Assembly: GCA_021199355.1 (NCBI GenBank)
Contig: JAJQIF010000009.1
Span: 611,792-675,791 of the forward strand
DNA length: 64,000 bases
Direction of reading: 5' to 3'
Source: Oscillospiraceae bacterium
Lineage (GTDB): Bacteria; Bacillota; Clostridia; Oscillospirales; Ruminococcaceae
The notes under the pieces were generated by a model, which had not been told where the DNA came from, searched no databases, and saw only the letters and a list, made by a program, of their open reading frames with translations. Shown one piece after another: positions 28,822 through 37,058 of this stretch (positions within the stretch are counted from its first letter, which is position 1; each line of letters begins with the position of its first letter). The position numbers and the translations under genes are program-made.

Positions 28822-29578
28822 AATCTTTTCTTTCCTTTAGTTTCAGTATATAATCCTCGCCGAGCTCGGTACAGCCGAGGCGAAGGTAAAAATCTTTCAT
28901 GGATTCGTCCGACGCAAGGTAGCAGTCTGTTCCCTCTTTTTTCAGCTCCAGCGAAACAAGCTTTATAAGGGTTGAGGCATAGCCCTTTCCCCTGTCTTTC
29001 TCGGGAGTGGCGATATCAGCAAGATATGCTCTGCCGTAGCTCTGGCACTTGACTGTGAGAACTGACGATTTATAGCCATAGATGCGGACTATTCCCCGAT
29101 TCGCACGTCTTACCGTGTCTGTGAGCCACAAGCCGTAGTTTGCATCCTGTCCCGAAAAAGCCGTTTCGAAAACAGACTCATACGGCAACTCCTTCAAAAG
29201 CTCACTGTCTTCCGAAGCACCCTCTATAGCGGGAACCGAGAAGAAATATCTCTTTTCCTTGCGGTATTCGCTCAATCCACGCTTTGGAATCAGGACTTCC
29301 GGCATCTCAACGAACATCGGATACTTGAAGCGGATGAACTCAGCGGTTTCCCTTATACAGCCGGAAGAGCTATGGGCATCGTCGAGTAAATCAACCGTCA
29401 GGGAGCTGTTCATAGAGGCGAATATTCCGACTCGCTTATTGCCCCTCAGCAGTTCATAAAACTCACAGAAATCGAACTCGGTGCCGTAGGCAAGAATATG
29501 CGAGAGAATAATTCTTGAATAGTGAGAATCCCGAAGAAGTAGCTTTGCGTTATCAAAGCTGTCTATTCGCCTTATCAT
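28805..29578 (-). CDS. GNAT family N-acetyltransferase
   Basis: A 257-residue protein. The C-terminal half is a GNAT fold with the acetyl-CoA loop DRGKGYASTLIKLVSLEL and the closing strand YLRLGCTELGEDYIL. The N-terminal half (about 1-120) is divergent and may be a second, degenerate GNAT-like domain. The substrate cannot be inferred. Its ATG shares one base with the murD stop (TAATG) and its end overlaps the PLP gene, so it is coupled on both sides. Confidence 0.8.
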   Translation of the reverse strand: MIRRIDSFDNAKLLLRDSHYSRIILSHILAYGTEFDFCEFYELLRGNKRVGIFASMNSSLTVDLLDDAHSSSGCIRETAEFIRFKYPMFVEMPEVLIPKRGLSEYRKEKRYFFSVPAIEGASEDSELLKELPYESVFETAFSGQDANYGLWLTDTVRRANRGIVRIYGYKSSVLTVKCQSYGRAYLADIATPEKDRGKGYASTLIKLVSLELKKEGTDCYLASDESMKDFYLRLGCTELGEDYILKLKERKDYEELV

Positions 29579-30972
29579 TACTTGAGCCCGCTCACTATCG
29601 ACTTGTAGTGCCTGCCCCTGACCTCGAAGTTAGGATACATGTCGAACGAAGCACATGCCGGAGAAAGCGTTACAATATCGCCCGGCTCTGCGCTCTTTCT
29701 TGCAAGCTCAACCGCTTCTTCCATCCCTGAAGCGTGAAGAATCGTCAGCTCATCGGGATTATAGAACGGTGTGTCGGTTACGGCTTTTTCAATCTTCGGT
29801 GCAGTCTGACCCATGAGAATCAGGGTCTTGACGTACTTATTGACCGGTTCGGCAAGAGGTTCGAAAGGAATCTTCTTGTCGTAGCCGCCGGCTATTACTA
29901 TTATCTTTGTTCCGAACGCCTTGAGACCGGCGATAACTCTCGTCGGGCTGGAAGCAATCGAGTCGTTATAGTACTTGACACCATCAAGTTCTCTTACGAA
30001 TTCGATTCTGTGCTCAACACCGCCGAAATGGCGTGCAACGCGGCAGATGGAGTCGACAGAAACGTCTCCCCAGACGGCGCTGATTGCCGCCAGATAGTTC
30101 TCGATATTGTGCTCGCCCGGAAGCTTGATTCTTTCTGCAGGAATAATCTTGACGGTCTTTCTGCCGTCGCAGTAGCAGAGAACTCTGTCGGAATTCAAAT
30201 ACGCTCCGACCTTGACGGGAGAAAGCCTTGAGAATCCAACTAAATTTCCTCTTACACGCTCACCGAGCTTGACGGTCTCGGCGTTGTCCTGATTCAGAAC
30301 AGCCTTTGAGAATGCGCTCTGGTGGTCAAGAACATTGCACTTTGCCGCGATATATTCATCCATGGTCCCGTGAACATCGAGATGGTTCGGAGATATATTC
30401 GTTATGACCGCGACATCGGGAGATTCGCGCATCGAGATGAGCTGGAAGCTTGAAAGCTCAACAACCGCAAAATCAGTCTCGGATATGCTCTCGATTCTCG
30501 GTAGCAAAGCCTTTCCGATATTTCCTCCAAGCCAGATCTTATAGCCTTCTGCTTTCAAAAATTCGGATATAAGCGTCGTCGTTGTGGTTTTGCCGTCCGA
30601 GCCGGTGACAGCATATATCTTGCAGGGGCAAAGCTCAAAGAAGGATTCCATCTCACTTGTGATTATGACTCCTGCCTGACGGGCTTCCACGAGCTTCGGA
30701 TTGTTATAGTACATTCCCGGAGTGCGGTATACTACATCATAGTCGGTGAGACTGTCAAGATAGCTCTCGCCCAGGACAAATTTTACACCCTTTTCTGAGA
30801 ACTCGCTGTAGAGCTCGGGGTCGTATTGCTCTTTTGTCTTCCTGTCCAGAACGGTTACATCAATGCCTTTGGACAGAAACAGCCTTATGAGCTCGGTGTG
30901 GCTTACACCTGTGCCGATAAAGGCAACCTTCATATCTTTAAGAGAATCAAAAAATCTCTGTGTCTTGTTCAT
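29578..30972 (-). CDS. murD: UDP-N-acetylmuramoylalanine--D-glutamate ligase MurD
   Basis: A 464-residue Mur ligase that adds D-Glu to UDP-MurNAc-L-Ala in the cytoplasm. The N-terminal Rossmann domain begins KVAFIGTGVSHTELIRLF. The ATP site TGSDGKTT is at about residues 123-130, followed by ELSSFQL, NISPNHLDVHGTMDEYIAAK, GVEHRIEFV and YYNDSIASSPTRVIAGL, diagnostic of MurD. The frame is open 18 codons further up, but GAAAGG before the ATG at 30972 sets the start. A sigma-A promoter lies about 75 bases upstream. It heads the long minus-strand run. Confidence 0.94.
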   Translation of the reverse strand: MNKTQRFFDSLKDMKVAFIGTGVSHTELIRLFLSKGIDVTVLDRKTKEQYDPELYSEFSEKGVKFVLGESYLDSLTDYDVVYRTPGMYYNNPKLVEARQAGVIITSEMESFFELCPCKIYAVTGSDGKTTTTTLISEFLKAEGYKIWLGGNIGKALLPRIESISETDFAVVELSSFQLISMRESPDVAVITNISPNHLDVHGTMDEYIAAKCNVLDHQSAFSKAVLNQDNAETVKLGERVRGNLVGFSRLSPVKVGAYLNSDRVLCYCDGRKTVKIIPAERIKLPGEHNIENYLAAISAVWGDVSVDSICRVARHFGGVEHRIEFVRELDGVKYYNDSIASSPTRVIAGLKAFGTKIIVIAGGYDKKIPFEPLAEPVNKYVKTLILMGQTAPKIEKAVTDTPFYNPDELTILHASGMEEAVELARKSAEPGDIVTLSPACASFDMYPNFEVRGRHYKSIVSGLK

Positions 30973-31047
30973 ATATTCACGCCTTTCGATTTTTCGTTTG
31001 CTAAGGCTGAACACACAGTATGTCACTATACATTTTCAGCCTATAAC

Positions 31048-31076
31048 ATTATATAACATTTCCCTACGCAATTCAA
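31048..31076 (-). promoter_or_regulatory. sigma-A promoter for murD
   Basis: TTGAAT (31071-31076), a 17-base spacer and TATAAT (31048-31053) on the minus strand. Confidence 0.8.
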
Positions 31077-31194
31077 TGCCTAATTTTGCGAGAGTGAGAA
31101 GATTTTTTTGAATTTCGGGAGGCAATCAAAGTTCACTGCGACAAAAGGATAAAAAAATCCTATCAAAATATCGCGAATATTTATAATTTTATTA

Positions 31195-31223
31195 TTGTAA
31201 AAGGGCTGAATTTGCTATATAAT
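31195..31223 (+). promoter_or_regulatory. sigma-A promoter for potABCD
   Basis: TTGTAA (31195-31200), a 17-base spacer and TATAAT (31218-31223), leaving a leader of about 60 bases before potA. Confidence 0.8.
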
Positions 31224-31291
31224 AAAAAGTGGCATTATGGGGTATCATGCTGCCGAAAAAATTGTTTAAAACAAGGAGACAAAGATTGTAA

Positions 31292-32335
31292 TTGAAAAAT
31301 ACTATCATCAGCATACGAAATGCTGTTGTCGAGTATGACGGGATTCAGGTGCTCAAGAGCATCAACCTCGACATAGTGGACAAGCAATTCGTAACACTCT
31401 TGGGTCCGTCGGGATGTGGAAAGACCACTACCCTACGAATCATCGGTGGCTTTGCCGAAATGGCAAGCGGTGAGCTATTTTTTAACGGCGTGAAGATTAA
31501 CAACCTCCCACCCCACAAGCGTGAGGTCAACACTGTCTTCCAGAAGTACGCGCTTTTCCCCCATTTGAATATCTACGACAACATTGCTTTCGGTCTCAGG
31601 ATTCAGAAGCTTCCCGAGAAAGAAATTGCAACTCGTGTCGGAGAGATGCTTGAGCTTGTAAACATGCAAGGCTTTGAGAAACGCTCGGTTAATTCTCTTT
31701 CCGGCGGACAACAGCAAAGAATTGCCATTGCCAGAGCTCTCGTCAATCGCCCGAAGGTTTTACTTTTGGATGAACCGCTGGGCGCATTGGATCTTAAGCT
31801 CCGAAAGGAAATGCAGATAGAGCTTAAGAGAATGCAGCGTGATCTTGAGATTACGTTTATCTATGTCACACATGACCAGGAGGAAGCTCTGACCATGTCC
31901 GACACGGTAGTCGTAATGAGAGACGGCTCAATTCAGCAGATAGGCACACCGCAGGATATTTATAACGAGCCTGCAAACGCCTTTGTTGCCGACTTTATCG
32001 GCGAATCAAACATCATAGACGGAATAATGAGACGCGACTTTCTGGTCGAGTTTGCCGGCAAAGAATTCTCCTGCGTTGATCAGGGATTCGCCCCGGACGA
32101 GCTTGTTGACGTTGTCATAAGACCGGAAGACATCAAGGTTGTTCCGCAGTATCAGGGAGCTATTGTCGGAGTAGTGGAAAGCTGTATATTCAAAGGCGTT
32201 CACTATGAAATCGGCGTTGATGCTCTCGGCTACAAATGGAAAATACACTCCACTCAGAGCGAGGAGGCAGGAGCGATTATCGGCATGAATGTTACTCCGA
32301 TGGATATACATATCATGCACAAGTCGGAGGCGTAA
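31292..32335 (+). CDS. potA: spermidine/putrescine ABC transporter ATP-binding protein PotA
   Basis: A 347-residue ABC ATPase of the PotA/CUT1 type that powers polyamine import. Walker [10 protein letters not shown] is at 38-46; then come the Q-loop [10 protein letters not shown], signature LSGGQQQR, Walker B VLLLDEP and switch [14 protein letters not shown] domain follows ([13 protein letters not shown]). The start is a TTG at 31292 directly after an in-frame stop (31289-31291); the nearest AAGGAG is 13 bases away, longer than usual, so translation may be weak. It is the first of four tightly packed pot genes. The combination with PotB, PotC and PotD argues against a sugar or iron transporter. 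Confidence 0.92.
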   Translation: MKNTIISIRNAVVEYDGIQVLKSINLDIVDKQFVTLLGPSGCGKTTTLRIIGGFAEMASGELFFNGVKINNLPPHKREVNTVFQKYALFPHLNIYDNIAFGLRIQKLPEKEIATRVGEMLELVNMQGFEKRSVNSLSGGQQQRIAIARALVNRPKVLLLDEPLGALDLKLRKEMQIELKRMQRDLEITFIYVTHDQEEALTMSDTVVVMRDGSIQQIGTPQDIYNEPANAFVADFIGESNIIDGIMRRDFLVEFAGKEFSCVDQGFAPDELVDVVIRPEDIKVVPQYQGAIVGVVESCIFKGVHYEIGVDALGYKWKIHSTQSEEAGAIIGMNVTPMDIHIMHKSEA

Positions 32336-32339
32336 ACCG

Positions 32340-33149
32340 ATGAAGGTATCTAAGGTTTTCGCCGTACCATACGCCGTATGGGTTCTGATTTTCACGATAA
32401 TTCCTTTAGGACTTGTAATCGGATTCGCTCTTACCGATTCTGACGGAAATTTCACTCTCCAAAACCTGTTCGATATGTCGGACTATATGGCGGTTCTCTT
32501 CCGCTCAATATTGTTTGCCATCATCGCAACGGTTATCTGTCTTATATTGGCTTTTCCCGCGGCATATATCATCTCGCGTGCAAAGTCATTCAACCAATCC
32601 TCGCTTATAGTTTTAATAATGGTCCCTATGTGGACAAACTTTATCCTGAGAACCTACGCATGGATGACGCTTCTTGAGTCAAACGGTCTTATAAACAAAT
32701 TTCTGGGGCTGTTTGGAATCGGTCCTCTGAACCTTATCAATAACGGCGGCGCCGTTATTCTCGGTATGGTATATAATTATCTGCCGTTCATGATTCTGCC
32801 GCTCTATTCGGTAATGGTCAAGATTGATTCGAGTGTTATTGAAGCGGCAAGAGACTTAGGTTCAAACAACTTCAACCTCGTAAGAAGGGTCATTCTTCCC
32901 CTCTCGATGCCCGGAATCAATTCAGGCATTATCGCCGTTTTCATTCCGAGCGTTTCTACCTTCGTCATTTCAAGAATGCTCGGTGGCGGAACAAGCGACC
33001 TTATCGGCGACATAATCGAATCGCAGTTCCTGGGAACATCGTATAATCCTCACCTCGGTTCGGCTATGGCACTGGTTCTTATGATAGTCGTAATATTCCT
33101 GATGAGCCTGTTCAATCAGTTCGGCACGGAAGAGGAGGTTATGCCATGA
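32340..33149 (+). CDS. potB: spermidine/putrescine ABC transporter permease PotB
   Basis: A 269-residue inner-membrane permease with six predicted helices, starting VFAVPYAVWVLIFTIIPLGLVIGF. The cytoplasmic EAA loop is seen in VIEAARDLGSNNFNLVRRVILPLSMPGI. The reading frame is open 17 codons upstream inside potA; GGAGG at 32326-32330 with 9 bases of spacing picks the ATG at 32340, 4 bases past the potA stop. It pairs with PotC to form the channel. Confidence 0.92.
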   Translation: MKVSKVFAVPYAVWVLIFTIIPLGLVIGFALTDSDGNFTLQNLFDMSDYMAVLFRSILFAIIATVICLILAFPAAYIISRAKSFNQSSLIVLIMVPMWTNFILRTYAWMTLLESNGLINKFLGLFGIGPLNLINNGGAVILGMVYNYLPFMILPLYSVMVKIDSSVIEAARDLGSNNFNLVRRVILPLSMPGINSGIIAVFIPSVSTFVISRMLGGGTSDLIGDIIESQFLGTSYNPHLGSAMALVLMIVVIFLMSLFNQFGTEEEVMP

Positions 33150-33976
33150 GAAAGCTATCCTCCAAGCTCTACATGTACGCTCTGTACCTGTTTTTGTATC
33201 TTCCTATTCTCGTTCTGATTGTATTCTCGTTCAATGCGTCTAAATCCCGCTCCAACTGGACAGGCTTTACTCTTGACTGGTACATCAAGCTCTTCCACAA
33301 CGAGACTATAATGACTTCACTGAGAAACACCGTTATAGTTGCTCTTGCGGCATCAATATTTGCCACAATCCTGGGCACTACCGCCGCTCTCGGAATCAAC
33401 AGCATGAAAAAGCGCTCCAAGACCGTTTTCATGAACCTGACATATATACCCGTTGTCAGTCCTGAAATAATCATGGGCGTGTCTCTGATGCTTCTTTTCC
33501 AGATTTTCAGAACCTCGTTCGGTTTCCAGTTCGGATTTGCTTCGCTCATCTTAGCGCATATTTCTTTTGACGTTCCGTATGTCATATACAGCGTGCTCCC
33601 GAAGCTCAGAGGAATGAATCCGAGCCTTGTTGAAGCCGCTCAGGACCTTGGATGCAATCAAAGGCAAGCGTTCTTCAAGGTTGTAATCCCCGAGATTATG
33701 CCCGGCATCTTTACAGGATTCCTGATGAGTGTCACCTATTCGATCGATGACTTCGTTGTAAGCTACTTCACATCCGGCACGAATGTGCAGACGCTTTCTA
33801 TCACGATTGAGTCGATGACAAGGCTTAAGGTTTCCCCCGAGATTAACGCTCTGTCGGCGATTATCTTCCTCGTAATCTGTGTCATTCTCATAACCAAAAA
33901 CATACTCGACAACCGCAAGCTGAGACGTGAGCAGGAGCAATTCCGAGCCGCTCAGAGGAAGGAGAGCATGATATGA
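33146..33976 (+). CDS. potC: spermidine/putrescine ABC transporter permease PotC
   Basis: A 276-residue permease. Its first helix (LYLFLYLPILVLIVFSFNASKS), the typical PotC stretch FTLDWYIKLFHNETI, and the EAA loop LVEAAQDLGCNQRQAFFKVVIPEIMPGI are clear. It overlaps potB by ATGA and potD in the same way, so all three are translationally coupled. Confidence 0.93.
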   Translation: MRKLSSKLYMYALYLFLYLPILVLIVFSFNASKSRSNWTGFTLDWYIKLFHNETIMTSLRNTVIVALAASIFATILGTTAALGINSMKKRSKTVFMNLTYIPVVSPEIIMGVSLMLLFQIFRTSFGFQFGFASLILAHISFDVPYVIYSVLPKLRGMNPSLVEAAQDLGCNQRQAFFKVVIPEIMPGIFTGFLMSVTYSIDDFVVSYFTSGTNVQTLSITIESMTRLKVSPEINALSAIIFLVICVILITKNILDNRKLRREQEQFRAAQRKESMI

Positions 33977-35208
33977 GAAAACTTTTAGCGACTCTTATAG
34001 CCTTCCTCGTTCTTACACTTTCCTTTTGCGGATGCTCATCTGGCAACGCATATGGCGCATATTCCGAGCTTGACGAGGAGCTTCTTTCCGACTACGACTA
34101 TACCCGCTTCATGGGGCAGGACATTGTACTCAATGTCGCCAACTGGGGCGAGTATATGTGCCTTAACGAATCGGACATGCTCGACGTCAACGAAGCGTTT
34201 GAAGCTCTGACAGGAATCGAAGTAAACTATACGACGTTTGCGAGCAACGAAACGCTTTACTCGAAGATTCAGTCGGGCAGTGCGGAGTATGACATCATCA
34301 TTCCAAGTGACTACATGATTTCGAAGATGATAGATGAGGGACTTGTCCAGAAGCTTGACTTTGACAATATCCCGAATCTTGCAAACATCATGGACACGTT
34401 CCTCTATCCCGAATACGACCCGACGAACGAATACTCTGTCCCCTATCTTTGGGGAATGGTCGTTATCATATACAACACCACTATGGTTGACGAAGAGATC
34501 ACCTCGTGGGCTTCGCTCTGGGATGAAAAATATGCGGGAAATATCCTGATGTTCAATAATCCCCGTGACGCCTTCGGTATTGCATTGACATACCTGGGCT
34601 ATTCTCAGAACACCGAGAACGAGTTTGAGCTTCAGGAAGCGGCACTTCTCCTGAAGGAACAGAAGTCAGTAGTTCAGGCTTACGTCATGGATGAGATCTT
34701 TGACAAAATGGAGGGCGGTTCCGCCGCTATCGCTCCATACTATGCCGGAGACGCAGTCACGATGATGGCTGAGAACGAAGATCTCACCTATTGCATTCCT
34801 GTCGAGGGAACCAACCAGTTTGTAGACGCTATCTGCATTCCGACCACTGCTCAGAACAAGGAAGCGGCGGAGATGTATATAAACTTCCTCTGCGAAGCTG
34901 AGGTTGCCCTTGCAAACTGCGAATATACCGGCTATTCAACCCCGAATCAGGCGGCGTATGAACTTCTTGACGATGAGGTAAAGAACAATCCTCTGCAATA
35001 TCCATCGGATGAATATCTCACAGAGCACACGGAGGTATTTGTAAATCTTTCGGATGAGGCAAACGAGCTTATGCAGACCCTCTGGAATCAGCTCAAAATT
35101 GACGGGACAAATCCTTGGCTCGTCCCCATTTTCCTTATTGCCATGCTGGCGGCTACGGTATTCGTGAACGTCCGGCGGGCAAGAAAAAAGCACTCCGATC
35201 ACCTGTAG
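33973..35208 (+). CDS. potD: spermidine/putrescine-binding lipoprotein PotD with C-terminal TM helix
   Basis: A 411-residue periplasmic-binding-type protein. The N-terminus is a lipoprotein signal ending LSFCGCSS (Cys22 most likely). The mature part is PotD-like: LNVANWGEYM, YDIIIPSDYMISKMIDEG, YSVPYLWGMVVIIYNTTMV, and PTTAQNKEAAEMYINFL near the end. After the binding domain the protein has an extra hydrophobic segment (LVPIFLIAMLAATVFVNV) followed by RRARKK, a probable transmembrane anchor with a cytoplasmic basic tail. Two anchors on one PotD are unusual. AGGAAGGAG before the ATG gives a good ribosome site. Confidence 0.9.
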   Translation: MRKLLATLIAFLVLTLSFCGCSSGNAYGAYSELDEELLSDYDYTRFMGQDIVLNVANWGEYMCLNESDMLDVNEAFEALTGIEVNYTTFASNETLYSKIQSGSAEYDIIIPSDYMISKMIDEGLVQKLDFDNIPNLANIMDTFLYPEYDPTNEYSVPYLWGMVVIIYNTTMVDEEITSWASLWDEKYAGNILMFNNPRDAFGIALTYLGYSQNTENEFELQEAALLLKEQKSVVQAYVMDEIFDKMEGGSAAIAPYYAGDAVTMMAENEDLTYCIPVEGTNQFVDAICIPTTAQNKEAAEMYINFLCEAEVALANCEYTGYSTPNQAAYELLDDEVKNNPLQYPSDEYLTEHTEVFVNLSDEANELMQTLWNQLKIDGTNPWLVPIFLIAMLAATVFVNVRRARKKHSDHL

Positions 35209-35286
35209 GAATCTATCTTTTATAGATTTAGAATATAGCATATTCGGCACACTATTATTCAAAATACAATATGGAGGCATGATTCA

Positions 35287-36438
35287 ATGACAATGTTAAA
35301 AAAGACCTCGCAAATCTTCAACCCCGAGCTGAGTGTAGCTCCACTCGGCATCATAGCGATGGACAACGCAAAAGAGCTCGGTGAGAAGATTAACGACTAT
35401 CTCGTGACGTGGGCAAGACAAGCAGGAAGGGACGTTGATACCTTCCTTATCCCCGCAAGCTGCCCGAGATTCCAATCGGGAGACGCCAAAGGCTTCATCT
35501 ACGAGACAGTCAGAGGCTACGACCTTTTCTTCGTATGCGATGTAGGAAACTACTCCTGTACATACCCGTATTTCGGCTATGAAAATCGCAAATCTCCCGA
35601 CGACCATTTTCAGGATTTAAAAAGATTGATTCAAGCCGCAGGAGGAAAGGCGCACAGAGTCAATGTAATCATGCCCCTTCTCTATGGTGGCAGACAGCAC
35701 AGGCGCAACGGCAGAGAATCCCTCGACGCCGCAGTCATGCTTCAGGAGCTCCAGAACATCGGAGTTGAGAACGTTCTGACATTCGATGCTCACGACCCGA
35801 GAGTTATGAACGCAGTTCCGCTTATGGGCTTTGACAATATAGTCCCCTCTTATCAGGCGCTAAAGGCACTATTCAAGGCATTTCCCGACCTGATTATAGA
35901 TAAAGAGCATTTCATGATTGTATCACCCGACGAAGGCGGAATGAATCGAAACATGCACTATTCTTCCGAGCTTCAGGTTACGCTTGGTATGTTCTACAAG
36001 AGAAGAGACGTAAGTCAGGTTATCGACGGCGTCAACAAGATTGAGGCTCACGAATATCTCGGAAACGATGTTACCGGAATGGATATCTTCATTGCTGACG
36101 ACATTATTTCCTCTGGAAATTCGATGATTGAAGTCGCCTATGATCTCAAGAAGAGACACGCAAAGAGAATCTTCACCTATGCCACTTACTGCATCTTCAC
36201 AAAAGGCTACGACGAGATGGACAAGGCTTATGCGGACGGCATCATCGACGGCGTATTCGGAACGAACCTGACATACGCTCCCAAGGAACTTCTCGAGAGA
36301 GAATGGTATCATGTCGTCGACTGCTCGAAGTATGTTTCCTACTTCATCACTGCTCTTAACCACGATATGTCTGTAAGCTCGATTATCGACCCGCATGAGA
36401 AAATTCAGACACTTATCAAGGAGCATAGAGCAAAATAA
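35287..36438 (+). CDS. prs: ribose-phosphate pyrophosphokinase (divergent, long form)
   Basis: A 383-residue PRPP synthetase-like protein, longer than the usual 310-320. It keeps the two phosphoribosyltransferase-fold halves: an N-terminal half with DTFLIPASCPRFQSGDAKG and the loop PLLYGGRQHRRNGRESLDA (counterpart of the usual YARQDRK), and a C-terminal half with VSPDEGGMNRNMHY and the PRPP motif DIFIADDIISSGNS in place of the standard VDDMIDTAGT. It should convert ribose-5-phosphate and ATP to PRPP for nucleotide synthesis. Such long forms are known in Clostridia beside a normal Prs. GGAGG lies 9 bases before the ATG. It is followed 47 bases later by a flavin reductase-like gene. Confidence 0.82.
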   Translation: MTMLKKTSQIFNPELSVAPLGIIAMDNAKELGEKINDYLVTWARQAGRDVDTFLIPASCPRFQSGDAKGFIYETVRGYDLFFVCDVGNYSCTYPYFGYENRKSPDDHFQDLKRLIQAAGGKAHRVNVIMPLLYGGRQHRRNGRESLDAAVMLQELQNIGVENVLTFDAHDPRVMNAVPLMGFDNIVPSYQALKALFKAFPDLIIDKEHFMIVSPDEGGMNRNMHYSSELQVTLGMFYKRRDVSQVIDGVNKIEAHEYLGNDVTGMDIFIADDIISSGNSMIEVAYDLKKRHAKRIFTYATYCIFTKGYDEMDKAYADGIIDGVFGTNLTYAPKELLEREWYHVVDCSKYVSYFITALNHDMSVSSIIDPHEKIQTLIKEHRAK

Positions 36439-36485
36439 TCCGGCATAAAGTATCTTGGATATATTTTGAGAAAGGATGACCCCCA

Positions 36486-36989
36486 ATGCTTAAAAAATTC
36501 AATATAGGCGAGCTCACTTTCAACCCGTTTGAGAGAATCGGCAACGACTGGTGCCTCATCTCGGCGGGAAATGAAGACAGCTTCAACACTATGACAGCCT
36601 CATGGGGCGGAGTCGGCATACTCTGGGGCAAAGAGGTTGCCACCTGCTATATAAGACCTCAAAGATATACGAAGCAGTTTGTCGACGGAAGCGACTGCTT
36701 CACCCTCACCTTCTTCCCCGACGGCTACAAAAAAGCTCTCGGGCTCTGCGGAAGAGTTTCGGGAAGAGACCACGACAAGCCGAAGGAAGCGGGTCTCACT
36801 CCCCTGTTCACAGACGGAACGGTCACCTTTGAGGAGGCAAACCTTGTTCTCGTCTGCAGAAAGCTTTATGCACAGAAGCTGACAGAGGATTCGTTTGTCG
36901 ATAAGACAGTGTTTGAGCGGAACTATCCCGAGAATGACCTTCACACAATGTACATCGGCGAGATAGTCAAGGCTTACAAGGCCGACTGA
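36486..36989 (+). CDS. flavin reductase-like FMN-binding protein
   Basis: A 167-residue protein of the flavin reductase / flavoredoxin-like split-barrel family. Characteristic stretches are DWCLISAGNEDSFNTMTASWGGVGILWGKEVATCYIRPQRYT and FTLTFFPDGYKKALGLCGRVSGRDHDKPKEAGL. Members bind FMN and pass electrons between NAD(P)H or ferredoxin and acceptors; the partner is not evident here. A GAAAGGATG ribosome site precedes the ATG. It is likely co-transcribed with prs and ends at the strong hairpin at 37008-37055. Confidence 0.85.
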   Translation: MLKKFNIGELTFNPFERIGNDWCLISAGNEDSFNTMTASWGGVGILWGKEVATCYIRPQRYTKQFVDGSDCFTLTFFPDGYKKALGLCGRVSGRDHDKPKEAGLTPLFTDGTVTFEEANLVLVCRKLYAQKLTEDSFVDKTVFERNYPENDLHTMYIGEIVKAYKAD

Positions 36990-37007
36990 AACTCATTCTA
37001 AAACAAG

Positions 37008-37055
37008 ACTCCCTTTCATAAACTCATCTTAGGACGAGTTTCGGAAGGGAGTTTT
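37008..37055 (+). terminator. long terminator hairpin that overlaps the ATPase ribosome site
   Basis: Arms ACTCCCTTTC (37008-37017) and GGAAGGGAGT-type (37043-37052) pair over 10 bp, and an inner stem AAACTC / GAGTTT (37020-37025 / 37036-37041) extends it to about 16 bp. TTTTA follows. GAAGGGAG of the 3' arm is also the Shine-Dalgarno of the next gene (ATG 37059), so read-through RNA would hide that site. Confidence 0.82.
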
Positions 37056-37058
37056 ATC

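Larger units (their letters stand above)
30973..31291. other. longest gene-free stretch: divergent promoter region
   Basis: About 319 bases between murD (minus) and potA (plus). It holds the two promoters listed separately, AT-rich sequence, a small AGGAT/ATCCT dyad (about 31147-31161) and an AAATAT-CGCGA-ATATTT dyad (31166-31182) upstream of the pot -35. I see no gene, tRNA or known riboswitch in it. Confidence 0.7.
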
